Assembly (NCBI RefSeq): GCF_011039085.1
Contig: NZ_JAAKEI010000002.1
Span: forward strand, 1-64,000
Origin: Desulfovibrio sp. ZJ369
GTDB taxonomy: Bacteria; Desulfobacterota; Desulfovibrionia; Desulfovibrionales; Desulfovibrionaceae
Direction of reading: 5' to 3'
DNA length: 64,000 nt
Both the position numbers and the translations under genes were made by a program. Under the pieces are notes generated by a model. That model was given only the letters and a program-made list of their open reading frames with translations, was not told the origin of the DNA and made no database searches. Shown here in pieces: positions 8,201 through 15,857 of this stretch. The first letter of the stretch is position 1; each line of letters starts with the position of its first letter.

Positions 8201-9023
8201 GGATGATCCATACGGCGGCAAAGGCCAGGGCCGGAAACAGGGCGGCGATCAGCGGAGCCGCGCGCAGGCGCAGGAGGAAGGCCAGACCCGCGATGAACGC
8301 GCCGCCGTAAAAACACCAGTAGGCCGGATGCACGGGCGCGTGCAGGACCTCAAGGCCGAAATGCGCGCCCAGCCACGCGGTCAGCGGATCGCGCAGCAGA
8401 CCCAGGGCGGCCACGGCCAGAGCCAGGGCAAACATGATCAGGCCGCCCAGCGCCCCGGATGTGGCCGCAGAAGCGGCATCAGCGGAAGGCTGGGATTCTT
8501 CCAGGCAGACGCGCCGCACGGCGTCCACATACAGCCAGATGAACACGGTTCCGCACGCGGCCGCCAGCAGAAGACAGAGCATGCCGCCTGCGGGGACCGC
8601 TTGCAGCAGGCCCTGGACCATCAGGGCGCGCGCCTCAGGCAGCAGAAAGGGCGTACCGCCCACGGCGGCCAGCAGACCCAGCGCAAAAAGGGCTCCGGAC
8701 CAGGGGAGCCTGCGCCCCGCGCCGCGCAATTCGTCCGGGCGCAGGGCGCGCCCGGTTGGCGCGAGTCGGGCCAGAGCGGCCAGTGCCAGCAGCCGGGCCG
8801 CAATCTGGAAAAGGACGAACAGCCAGAAGCCCGTCTGTGCCGCTGGATTTTGCGCGGCCAGGGCCATGCAGGCAAGGCCCGCGTCATACAATGCGCCCCA
8901 GAGGATCAGGCGGCGGGGATTGCCGCGCTGCAACACGGCCTTGACCGTGGCGAACAGCAGAATGAGCGCACCCGCCAGAAGCGGCAGAAGCAAGCCGTCA
9001 GCCGTGAACAATGGTGTTGTCAT
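5271..9023 (-). CDS. cooM: CooM, fused two-module antiporter-like membrane subunit
   Basis: CooM is a very large membrane subunit (1250 aa) that pumps H+ or Na+ when the hydrogenase runs. Two NuoL/M (Mrp antiporter-like) modules are fused in tandem. The first contains AVKAGLVPLHSWLPDAHPA; the second contains VMKAAQLPFRIDWQMHPAL and LLGAGFLFVGICVLGPF. Each has the conserved Glu helix and the lysine/proline helix of proton-pumping complex I subunits. I chose the ATG at 9023 (MTTPLFTADG), because the sequence before it reads as non-membrane Arg-rich filler. Only GGGG seven bases upstream serves as ribosome site. It is the first gene of the operon. Confidence 0.9.
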   Translation of the reverse strand: MTTPLFTADGLLLPLLAGALILLFATVKAVLQRGNPRRLILWGALYDAGLACMALAAQNPAAQTGFWLFVLFQIAARLLALAALARLAPTGRALRPDELRGAGRRLPWSGALFALGLLAAVGGTPFLLPEARALMVQGLLQAVPAGGMLCLLLAAACGTVFIWLYVDAVRRVCLEESQPSADAASAATSGALGGLIMFALALAVAALGLLRDPLTAWLGAHFGLEVLHAPVHPAYWCFYGGAFIAGLAFLLRLRAAPLIAALFPALAFAAVWIIPSPPAARLFLSLIVLVALVVGVYSLGYIHDERRGWYWFFLLLTFASLAGIVSTPDTAALYGYWELMTFASYFLVVHEGRRTAFEAGLKYYVMCAGGALFMLPGLFLLSLFAAAPQAAAQFPLWLQAALILSLAGFAVKAGLVPLHSWLPDAHPAAPSSVSAPLSGIITKMGIFGIVSLVLINAGQATAGLRGLFGLSWFGTALTASGVATLVYGELMALRQNDIKRMLAYSTLGQIGEIALVLGLGAWLATAGALWHVINHAVMKDLLFLGAGALIMRAGSRQLEDLRGLGRCMPWTVACMAVGLVSLMGLPPFGAFYSKFLMIQAAVQTGHIWLAALILIGSLVGAIYYTRILKTLVFVERPAHLPDVQEAPFSMRLSLLVLAALSLLLGLAPQLPMQLVLPVASLCYAPTAGDPGIITSMSVFWPVYVLLPVFGALLPALFAGQRKLAGWSSVAVLLVTALLVAIYGRDLDTLSFCFALIVPLIGALNMAYAVGYMEHSHSQWRFYCAFTCMCGGLVGMAASQYLLSFFLFWEIMSSWTLYMAIAQEGDKASLREAFKYFSFNLLGAGFLFVGICVLGPFAPFTPEALTRFSSALSPGAAWLGMALLAVGFVMKAAQLPFRIDWQMHPALAPTPVSGYISSVLLKSAIIGLIKLFLLLGGGYAVAGILGGFEQGLIRLAVMWIGGITIIMAAVQALRTSGIKLIFIYSTVSQLGYMVMTVAAGGILGYAGGMLHVINHVFFKDLLFLICGAVMFATHRDSLDDLGGIGRKMPFTLAMFAIAGLSLVGVPPTSGFSSKWLIYHALMQAGQPFLALLSLVGSVLTLAYVAKFLHAAFLGQPATDLDEVREAPRVMRVPMALLGLGCVLTGVFPGLALLPINSILSEYGLMPLDAGLSGVLSGPGAWNATGLFVMAALAFLAGWWFVRRFTRLREIDVHACGLPPETATSRMAPSSIYGGLSGLPGGARPAPKENRA

Positions 9024-9573
9024 AGACGCCCCGTGTAGTGATGAACTCCTCCGGCTCTCGTCTCGGGCCGGACCCATGCGCCGCAAGGCCGGGGTCCGGC
9101 TGCCGGACAGACCGATCCGGCAGGGCAGGCGCAACGCCTGCGTGAAAAGCTGCTCGTGAAATAAAATGCCTGGGGTCAGATCTCCTGAAACGCGCTTGCT
9201 GCAAAGCTGTCATATCCCGCGCAGCGACGTTGCACAGCGAAAATGGATCTCGCGGCAGTTCACGACAGCTTCGCGCAGTTTCCGTTTTGCGCCTTGTCGT
9301 CCGAAAAAATGCAGCTTTTCACAGACGGCATGGCATAAAGGCTGACCTTGGATGGCTGCTGTTTTAGCCCACTTCAGGGAGCGGCGCAAGCGGGGAGCAT
9401 GGATTGCAAAAGGCGAAAAATGCTGGAACCGGCTTGTACAGCCGCCTGACGGGCTTATGAATTTTTTTTCACACGCGCACGGCGTCTTTGCCTCCTGTGC
9501 AGGGCTGACGCAGAAGATGCGTCAGCCCTGGCCTCCTGTGGCGGCGAGCCGGGCTTTCCCGCCGCCCGAAGGC
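9024..9573. other. 550-bp leader region of the coo operon
   Basis: No credible gene lies here. I looked for a CooA-type dyad (TGTCR-N6-YGACA) and found only poor partial matches, and no GG-N10-GC sigma-54 pair. A perfect hairpin with flanking direct repeats sits at 9490-9542, just downstream of gpsA. The coo promoter is probably within this stretch, but I cannot place it. Confidence 0.4.
9490..9542. repeat. Perfect 12-bp hairpin flanked by direct repeats
   Basis: AGGGCTGACGCA at 9501-9512 pairs perfectly with TGCGTCAGCCCT at 9518-9529 around a 5-nt loop. The direct repeat CCTCCTGTG flanks it at 9491-9499 and about 9533-9541. It lies 3' of gpsA and may end that transcript, but no T tract follows on either strand. 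Confidence 0.6.
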
Positions 9574-10584
9574 TTATTCTTCGCGCAAGGTTCGGGCCAT
9601 CAGGCTTTTGACCACCTCGCGCGCGGGCCGGCCCTGGTAAAGAATCTGATGCACCGCGGCAGTGAGCGGCGCGTCCACGTTCAGGCGGGCCGCCAGCTCG
9701 TGCACGGCGGCCGTGGTCTTGACCCCTTCGGCCACCATGCCCAGGCTGCCGGTTATCTCTTCCAGCCGCTCGCCGCGCCCCAGGCGCAAGCCCACCTGCC
9801 GGTTGCGCGAAAGATCCCCGGTGCAGGTCAGGGTGAGATCTCCCAGCCCGGAAAGGCCCATGAAGGTGCGCTCCCGAGCGCCGCAGGCCACGCCCAGGCG
9901 GCTCATTTCCGCAAGGCCGCGGGTGATCAGCGCGGCCCGGCTGTTGTGGCCGAGGTTCAGGCCGTCGCTGACCCCCGCGGCAATGGCCATGACGTTTTTA
10001 AGCGCTCCGCCCATTTCCACGCCGATCACATCCGTGCTGGAATAGCAGCGAAAGGTCGCGCCGGAGAAAATTTCCCGCAGGCTGCGCCCCAGGTTTTCGT
10101 CGCGCGCGGCCAGCACCACGGCCGTGGGCAGGCCCTGCAAAACCTCGGCCGCGAAAGAGGGCCCTGAAAGCACGGCATATCTGGGGTGGAGCCCGGCCAG
10201 AGCCTCTGCCGCAACAGTGCTGCAAGGGGCCAGGCTGCCGGTTTCCAGGCCCTTGGCCGCGTTGACCAGCACCAGGCCCGGCCGGAAATGCGCCTTGTGC
10301 GCCAGAAGCCAGGAGCGCAACTGCTGGCTCGGCACTGCCAGCACCAGCAGATCGCGCTCCAGCACGGCCGGATCCGTAGAGGCCCTGAGGCCCGGGGCCA
10401 GGGCAAAGCCGGGGAGATAGCGGGGGTTCTCATGCCGGGTGTTCACGGCATGGGCCACAGCCGGGTCGCGCAGCCAGAGAGTGACCTGATGGCCCCGCGC
10501 GGCCAGCAGATGCGCCAGCGCGGTGCCCCAACTGCCGCCTCCGGCCACGCTTATGGGCGTTGTCATGGGTAGTGGGTCAGGCAT
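9574..10584 (-). CDS. gpsA: Glycerol-3-phosphate dehydrogenase [NAD(P)+]
   Basis: GpsA reduces dihydroxyacetone phosphate to sn-glycerol-3-phosphate for phospholipid synthesis. The 336-aa protein has the nucleotide-binding loop GGGSWGTALAHLLA near the N-terminus. It also has the catalytic-lysine segment GGALKNVMAIAAGVSDGL and the motif FMGLSGLGDLTLTC, all hallmarks of the family. The ATG at 10584 lies eight bases after the stop of the upstream peptidase gene, so coupling is likely. A second ATG at 10566 (MTTPISVAGG) is possible, and neither has a strong ribosome site. Confidence 0.93.
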   Translation of the reverse strand: MPDPLPMTTPISVAGGGSWGTALAHLLAARGHQVTLWLRDPAVAHAVNTRHENPRYLPGFALAPGLRASTDPAVLERDLLVLAVPSQQLRSWLLAHKAHFRPGLVLVNAAKGLETGSLAPCSTVAAEALAGLHPRYAVLSGPSFAAEVLQGLPTAVVLAARDENLGRSLREIFSGATFRCYSSTDVIGVEMGGALKNVMAIAAGVSDGLNLGHNSRAALITRGLAEMSRLGVACGARERTFMGLSGLGDLTLTCTGDLSRNRQVGLRLGRGERLEEITGSLGMVAEGVKTTAAVHELAARLNVDAPLTAAVHQILYQGRPAREVVKSLMARTLREE

Positions 10585-10592
10585 GGCGCAAC

Positions 10593-12074
10593 TCAGAATC
10601 CCAGGCTTGATTCCGGGCCGGGCCGGTCGGGCAGCACTGCGCCGCTCGTGGCCATCCGGGCGTTTTTTTTATTGAAACGCACCAGAAACATGCCGCTGAA
10701 ACGCTGTTTTTTATAGACTTCGACGCGATACAGGGTGCCGCCGCGATCCACGGAAAAACGCGGCATGAAGTCTTTCAGACGCAGGGTCGTGCCGCTTTCG
10801 TCGCGGCGGCCGCCGTCATAGCCGATGGCATTGACCCTGAAATCCTCCCGCGGGTGGATGCGTACGCTCTCCTCCACACCGAGCACGCGGCCGAAAGGCA
10901 CATCTTCCTCGCGTCCGTCCACAGTGACGCGCACAGCGTCCAGGCTTTGATCCACCTCGCGCCAGTCCGGCTTGATCAGGGTGATGGTGCGGTTGCCGTA
11001 ATGGATGCAGAGTTCCCCGTCCCGGCCTTGCGGGCAGGGCAGCACAGCCATGATCGGCTTGCTTGTCACGGCCTTGGCCGGGCTGCCCTTGGGCAGGGGC
11101 AGGTAATTGATGGCCGGGCGCACATCCTCCAGGGGCAGAAAAATCCGATTCTCCGCAAAAGACACGCCCAGATTGTCCCGCAGCGCCGCGCGCACGCCTT
11201 CAGGCGTCAGCGCGAAGTCGCGTTTGAAGCGCACCCCGGCCTGACGCAGAAATGCTTCGATCATGTTCAGGTGGTAATAGGCGCGCAGCTCTACGGGAAA
11301 TTCCTTGCTGGCCTCCAGGCCGAAGGCCGCCTTTCCGTGGCGCACTGCGTAGTAGGAAAGGCTTTTTTCCATTTCCTTGTCCCCGGCGGCGGTGTTGGTA
11401 TTGTGCACATGCAGAACATGCCGGGGTTTGAGCAGCGCGCGGTTGACCTCTTTTGTCACCTGCGCGGCCTCGCGGGCCAGCGCCCCCATGAAGACGCCGG
11501 GTTCCAGCGTCTCCTGATCGATGATCACCGACTGCCCCCAGCGGGCCGGATTGCAGAGGTAATTCTCGTACTTGCTGCGGTAGTAGCCGCTGCCGTCGTG
11601 CAGATTGAGCACCAGGGCCACTTCCTGGCAGCGGATCAGCTCCTGGATGCGGCGCACGGTGGGAAATTCCGGGTCAGTCTCGTCCAGGCGGGCGAATTTG
11701 CGGTTCATGTCGCCGTGCAGGCCGCGCGAGCGCCTGATGATGCTCGGAAAATTGAGATTGGGCACCACCCAGACAGCGCCGCTTTCGATTTCATAGCGGG
11801 TGGCCAGGAGGGTAGCCGCGGAAAAGCCTCCGGGCTCGTCGCCCTGGATGCCGCCCACCACCAGCACGGCACGCGAAGCATTTCCCAGCCGGATGGTGGT
11901 GAAGTCCAGAGGAAAAACAGCGGAATCAAACGCCCGCGCGCTCGCGCTGCCGGTAAGCCAGAGGCAGACAAACAGAGTCAGCACGCCGCCCGCGCGGGTG
12001 ACGCGCGCAAACTGCCGGGAAAAAACCGGCACTGCCTGGGCAGGGCCGGAGGAGTTGCCTGCGTGTGCCTTCAC
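10593..12074 (-). CDS. M99-family (Csd4/Pgp1-like) D,L-carboxypeptidase, secreted
   Basis: This probable periplasmic zinc peptidase trims peptidoglycan stem peptides. A GTG start at 12074, with AGGA eight bases upstream, gives 493 aa. It puts a clear signal peptide at residues 26-47 (hydrophobic VLTLFVCLWL, cleavage near ASA). The motif GGIQGDEPGG contains Q77 and E80, and LNLHDGSGYY supplies H159. In Helicobacter pylori Csd4 the zinc is bound by Gln, Glu and His in this arrangement, with Gln in place of the usual His. Csd4 and Campylobacter Pgp1 shape curved and helical cells. A role in vibrioid shape here is inference. An upstream ATG at 12191 would extend the N-terminus by 39 basic residues but hides the signal peptide. 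Confidence 0.75.
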   Translation of the reverse strand: MKAHAGNSSGPAQAVPVFSRQFARVTRAGGVLTLFVCLWLTGSASARAFDSAVFPLDFTTIRLGNASRAVLVVGGIQGDEPGGFSAATLLATRYEIESGAVWVVPNLNFPSIIRRSRGLHGDMNRKFARLDETDPEFPTVRRIQELIRCQEVALVLNLHDGSGYYRSKYENYLCNPARWGQSVIIDQETLEPGVFMGALAREAAQVTKEVNRALLKPRHVLHVHNTNTAAGDKEMEKSLSYYAVRHGKAAFGLEASKEFPVELRAYYHLNMIEAFLRQAGVRFKRDFALTPEGVRAALRDNLGVSFAENRIFLPLEDVRPAINYLPLPKGSPAKAVTSKPIMAVLPCPQGRDGELCIHYGNRTITLIKPDWREVDQSLDAVRVTVDGREEDVPFGRVLGVEESVRIHPREDFRVNAIGYDGGRRDESGTTLRLKDFMPRFSVDRGGTLYRVEVYKKQRFSGMFLVRFNKKNARMATSGAVLPDRPGPESSLGF

Positions 12075-12226
12075 TGCCTGTTTCCTGATTTTCTTGCGGA
12101 AGATAATACGCTCTTTGCGGCGCAGGCGCAAGAACGGCTTGCCCTGCGCCGCAAAGGCGGGCGCAATTTCATACGCCGCGCAAGGCCGCAATCAGGGAGG
12201 GAAAGCAGGCCGCAACGCAACGCGTT

Positions 12227-12424
12227 TTATTCGGGATCAAAGCCGATGTCGCGGATGGCCCGCTTGAGCGCATCCTGATCAACGGGGCCGGATTCCTCAT
12301 AGCGCAGCTCCTTGGCTGCCAGATCCACCTCAGGCCTGCTCACGCCTGAAACCTTGCCCGCGGCTTCCTCCACCGCAGCCTTGCAGTGGCCGCACTGCAT
12401 GCCGTTGACTTTTAAAATTTTCAT
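12227..12424 (-). CDS. CopZ-like heavy-metal chaperone
   Basis: This 65-aa protein is a single heavy-metal-associated (HMA) domain. Its metal-binding loop is NGMQCGHCKAAVEE (C12 and C15), the fold of copper chaperones such as CopZ. GGAG lies six bases before the ATG at 12424. It is transcribed divergently from the adjacent Cu-exporting ATPase gene and shares an 84-bp intergenic region with it. It probably hands Cu(I) to that pump. Confidence 0.88.
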   Translation of the reverse strand: MKILKVNGMQCGHCKAAVEEAAGKVSGVSRPEVDLAAKELRYEESGPVDQDALKRAIRDIGFDPE

Positions 12425-12508
12425 AGTAGTCTCCAAGTAATTTGGTTTTCATTTTCATGGCATTCATTTTACGCGTATTTCTCTGAAAAAACAAGCCGGA
12501 GGCTTGTC

Positions 12509-14884
12509 ATGAGCGAACAGAGCGATAAAGGGGGCAAAATCCGCCCCTTGCGTTTCGACATTGGCGGTATGCACTGCGCGGCCTGCTCCTCGCGCATAGA
12601 GCGCGTGGTGGGGCAGATGCAGGGCGTGGAAAAAGTCGCTGTCAATCTGGCCACAGCCAAGGCGCAGGTCTGGGCCAGGCCCGGCGACGAGGAGCTTGTG
12701 CGCCGGGAAGTCATGGAGCGTGTGGCGAAACTGGGTTTTTCCGCGGTTCCCGCGGCCGATGACGACGCTTCCGCCCAATTTGCGGCCGCCAGGGCCAAGG
12801 GCCTGGAGGATCGGCGGCAGCGCCTGGGCCGTCTCTGGCCCATGCTCGGCTTTTCCGTGCCGCTGCTGGTCATTTCCATGGGGCATATGCTGGGCTTGTC
12901 CCTGCCGGTCTGGCTGGAGCCGCATGCCTCGCCCCGGGCCTTCATGCTCGCGCAACTGGTCCTGACCCTGCCGGTGGTCTGGCTGGGCCGCCATTTTTAT
13001 CTTGAGGGCGTGTCGGCCCTGCTGCACAAGGCCCCGAACATGGACAGCCTGGTGGCTGTGGGCACGGGCGCGGCCTTTCTCTACAGTCTCGGCAATACGG
13101 TCTTGGGCGTTCTGGGGCAGGAGCCGGTCATGCGGGCCATGAATCTTTATTATGAATCCTGCGCCGTGCTGCTGACCATGATCGAGTTCGGGCAGTTTCT
13201 GGAAGCCACGGCCCGCCGCAAAGCGGGCGATGCCATGGGCGCGCTGCTGAGTCTCACGCCGGATACGGCCCTGCGCCTGGACGCGGCGGATGACGCCCTG
13301 CCGCCGGCGGAAGTGCCGGTGGACGCCGTGCGCGCCGGAGATCGTCTTCTGCTCAGGCCCGGCAGCCGGGTGCCGGTGGACGGCGTGGTGCTCAGCGGCA
13401 GGAGCGCCGTGGATCTTTCCCTGCTCACCGGCGAATCCATCCCCGTGGCCGTGGGCCCGGGCGATACGCTGGTGGCGGGCAGCGTCAACGGGGAAGGCTC
13501 GCTGACCATGCGCGCCGAGCAGGTCGGCCAGGACACGCGTCTGGCCCGCATCATCCGGCTGGTGCGCGAGGCCCAGGGCAGCAAGGCCCCCATAGCCCGG
13601 CTGGCCGACCGGGTGAGTTATTATTTCGTGCCCGCAGTGATGCTCTTCGCGTTGCTGGCGGCCGCGGCCTGGCTGGTTTTCAGCGCCGAGCCGATCACCA
13701 CTCCCCTGTCCGTCTTTGTGGCCGTGCTGGTCATGGCCTGCCCCTGCGCCATGGGCCTGGCAACGCCCATGTCGATCATGGTGGGCACGGGCCGGGGGGC
13801 GCAATTGGGCGTGTTGATCAAAAACGGCGCGGCTCTGGAGCAGGCCGGGCAGATCACGGCTCTGGCCGTGGACAAGACCGGCACCCTGACCACGGGCAAG
13901 CCCGTGCTGACCGGCATTACGCTGCTGGCTGCCGACGGTTCGGCCACAACCCAAGCCGTGGACGGCCTGGACGGGAACGATCTGCTGACGCTGGCCGCGG
14001 CGCTGGAAGCGCGTTCCGAGCATCCGCTGGCTCTGGCCCTGATCAATGCCGCACGCGAGCGCGGCTGCCCGCCCTGCCCGGTGGACGACGTGCACGTCTC
14101 GCCGGGACTGGGCATTGCCGGGAAGGTGCGCTTTGAGGGGCAAGAGTATGTGGTGGCCGTGGGCAACCGGGCTTTTCTGCGCGAGCGCGGCCTGAGCGTG
14201 CCCGAAACGGCGGGGGCGCAGTTGGCGGCTCTGGCCGAAGCCGGGCAAACCCCGCTTTTGCTGGCCGTGGGCACGGGCGTAAACGTCCGTCTGGCGGGCA
14301 TTTTGGCGCTGGCCGACGCGTTGCGGCCAGAGTCGGCCGCTGTGGTGGCCAGGCTGCATGAAATGGGCGTGCGCGTGGTCATGCTCACCGGCGACAATGA
14401 GCGCACGGCCCGCGCCGTGGCCGCCCGCGCCGGCGTGGATGAGGTGGCCGCCGGGCTGCTGCCCGCGGAAAAGGCCGACTATATCCGCCGCCTGCAGGCC
14501 CAGGGCCTGGTGGTGGGCATGGTGGGCGACGGCATCAACGACGCGCCCGCTCTGGCTCTGGCCAATGTGGGCATGGCCGTGGGCACGGGCGTGGACGTCA
14601 GCGCCGAGGCCGGGGACATTGTGCTGATGCGCGGCGGCATGGAAGCCGTACTCACGGCCCTGGCGCTTTCGCGGGCCACCATGCGCAATATCCGCGAGAA
14701 TCTGGCTTGGGCCTTTGGCTACAATATGCTGGGTCTGCCCGTGGCCGCCGGGCTTTTGCACCTCTTCGGCGGGCCCATGCTTTCGCCCATGCTGGCGGGC
14801 ACGGCCATGGCCCTGTCCTCGGTTTCTGTGGTCACCAATGCCCTGCGCCTGCGCTTTTTTAAGATCAGGCCCCGGAGCGTTTAG
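12509..14884 (+). CDS. copA: Copper-exporting P1B-type ATPase
   Basis: CopA (791 aa) exports Cu(I) from the cytoplasm using ATP. Domains in order are an N-terminal HMA with GMHCAACSSR (C23, C26), transmembrane helices, the actuator TGES, the membrane metal site CPCAMGLATP, the phosphorylation motif DKTGTLT, SEHPLAL in the nucleotide-binding domain, and GDGINDAPAL. CPC with an HMA of the CAAC type indicates Cu+/Ag+ specificity (P1B-1). GGAGG lies six bases before the ATG. The TAG stop is the first three bases of a palindromic element that also supplies the stop of the convergent gene. Confidence 0.93.
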   Translation: MSEQSDKGGKIRPLRFDIGGMHCAACSSRIERVVGQMQGVEKVAVNLATAKAQVWARPGDEELVRREVMERVAKLGFSAVPAADDDASAQFAAARAKGLEDRRQRLGRLWPMLGFSVPLLVISMGHMLGLSLPVWLEPHASPRAFMLAQLVLTLPVVWLGRHFYLEGVSALLHKAPNMDSLVAVGTGAAFLYSLGNTVLGVLGQEPVMRAMNLYYESCAVLLTMIEFGQFLEATARRKAGDAMGALLSLTPDTALRLDAADDALPPAEVPVDAVRAGDRLLLRPGSRVPVDGVVLSGRSAVDLSLLTGESIPVAVGPGDTLVAGSVNGEGSLTMRAEQVGQDTRLARIIRLVREAQGSKAPIARLADRVSYYFVPAVMLFALLAAAAWLVFSAEPITTPLSVFVAVLVMACPCAMGLATPMSIMVGTGRGAQLGVLIKNGAALEQAGQITALAVDKTGTLTTGKPVLTGITLLAADGSATTQAVDGLDGNDLLTLAAALEARSEHPLALALINAARERGCPPCPVDDVHVSPGLGIAGKVRFEGQEYVVAVGNRAFLRERGLSVPETAGAQLAALAEAGQTPLLLAVGTGVNVRLAGILALADALRPESAAVVARLHEMGVRVVMLTGDNERTARAVAARAGVDEVAAGLLPAEKADYIRRLQAQGLVVGMVGDGINDAPALALANVGMAVGTGVDVSAEAGDIVLMRGGMEAVLTALALSRATMRNIRENLAWAFGYNMLGLPVAAGLLHLFGGPMLSPMLAGTAMALSSVSVVTNALRLRFFKIRPRSV

Positions 14885-14970
14885 AGCGTTTAGCCAGAGC
14901 ATTTTTTGATTGAAAATGGATATTTTTAATCAAAAAATGCTCTGGCTGATTTCATTGGCAAAACGCTCTA
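14882..14970. repeat. Nested palindromic TAGAGC element shared by two convergent stops
   Basis: The outer arms TAGAGCGTTT and AAACGCTCTA enclose an inner perfect palindrome, AGAGCATTTTTTGATT paired with AATCAAAAAATGCTCT. The first TAG is the copA stop. The last CTA is the reverse complement of the TAG stop of the convergent MBL-fold gene. The structure looks like one element inserted into another and could end transcription from both sides. Confidence 0.85.
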
Positions 14971-15750
14971 AAGGGCTACAATTTCGCCGTCATCCGGGAT
15001 AGAGAGTCTCTTCTCCAACCCATTGGCAGCAGCAAATTTTTTCAAATCATCGCGGTTGACACGGGCATGATTCACCGCATCCATATGGGTTGCAATGAGT
15101 ACGGCATCAGGAGCGGCCTGCGCCACTTCCCTTACTCCGTCAACTCCCATAAGAATTGGTGTGCCGTCGTACATTTGGGCGTTGGCCGCGTTGAGAGCAA
15201 TGATTCCCGGGCGGAATTTTTCGATAGCCCGCCGCACGCCGTCATACCAAAGCGTATCGCCCGCCGCATAAAAAACTTTTTCTCCCGGCGCGCGGAAGAC
15301 GACGCCGCAGGCTTCAGCGGGAAGGCCGAATTTCTGGTAATAATAGGCCGCTGTGACACCGTCCCCATGCAGGGCGTCTGTCCGGTAAAGAGTCACGTCG
15401 CCGAATTTGACGCCCGCGTCCGTCAGTGCCGTCACGTTGGCAAATCCCAGGCTGCGCATATCCCCGGCTTCCTTTTCGGATTGAACAAACATCGGCATGG
15501 TTTTGGGCAAAGCGTTGGCGGCATGGTCATCAAAATGGTCGAAATGGTGCATGTGGGTGACAATAACCGCGTCCACCGCAATGATCTCGCTGACAGGAAG
15601 AGGCAGCTCCACTAAAGGATTGGGAAAGTTATTATACGGGGAAGGCACGGGAGGGCAGCTTCCCTTGGGCGCCAGAAAGGGATCAAGCAAAAATTTTTTG
15701 TTGCTGAACGTGATACAGCTCGTAGCGCCACGAATCTGTTGAAACAGCAT
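14968..15750 (-). CDS. MBL-fold metal-dependent hydrolase (UlaG-like)
   Basis: This 260-aa protein of the metallo-beta-lactamase fold has the metal-binding signature THMHHFDHFDDHAA near residues 72-85 and further His/Asp positions (AAGDTLWYDG, THMDAVNH). It resembles the UlaG/COG2220 branch, whose members hydrolyse varied small substrates; the substrate cannot be told. GGAG lies six bases before the ATG at 15750. It may be co-transcribed with the histone-deacetylase-fold gene upstream, although a perfect hairpin lies between them. The stop codon is provided by a palindromic repeat. Confidence 0.8.
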   Translation of the reverse strand: MLFQQIRGATSCITFSNKKFLLDPFLAPKGSCPPVPSPYNNFPNPLVELPLPVSEIIAVDAVIVTHMHHFDHFDDHAANALPKTMPMFVQSEKEAGDMRSLGFANVTALTDAGVKFGDVTLYRTDALHGDGVTAAYYYQKFGLPAEACGVVFRAPGEKVFYAAGDTLWYDGVRRAIEKFRPGIIALNAANAQMYDGTPILMGVDGVREVAQAAPDAVLIATHMDAVNHARVNRDDLKKFAAANGLEKRLSIPDDGEIVAL

Positions 15751-15778
15751 CCTGCTCTCCTTTTTTCGCAAGAATGTT

Positions 15779-15823
15779 ATGACTCTTGGAAACATCTTTT
15801 TTTAAGATGTTTCCAAGAGTCAT
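15779..15823. repeat. Perfect 20-bp inverted repeat with a five-base T loop
   Basis: Bases 15779-15798 (ATGACTCTTGGAAACATCTT) are the exact reverse complement of 15804-15823. It lies between two minus-strand genes, 35 bp after one stop and 29 bp before the next start. There is no U tract after the stem on either strand. It may be an RNA processing or stabilising stem rather than a canonical terminator. Confidence 0.85.
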
Positions 15824-15857
15824 ATATCAGAAAACAGAATTATTTCCACTGTGCATT

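Noticed and set aside
9024-9573. CooA-type operator upstream of cooM
   Set aside because: Partial matches such as TGTCATATCC...GACG do not satisfy TGTCR-N6-YGACA in spacing or symmetry.
12425-12508. CueR-type operator between copZ and copA
   Set aside because: A weak dyad CCAAGTAATTTGG is present, but there is no -35/-10 pair with a 19-bp spacer, so copper control cannot be assigned to a MerR-type site.
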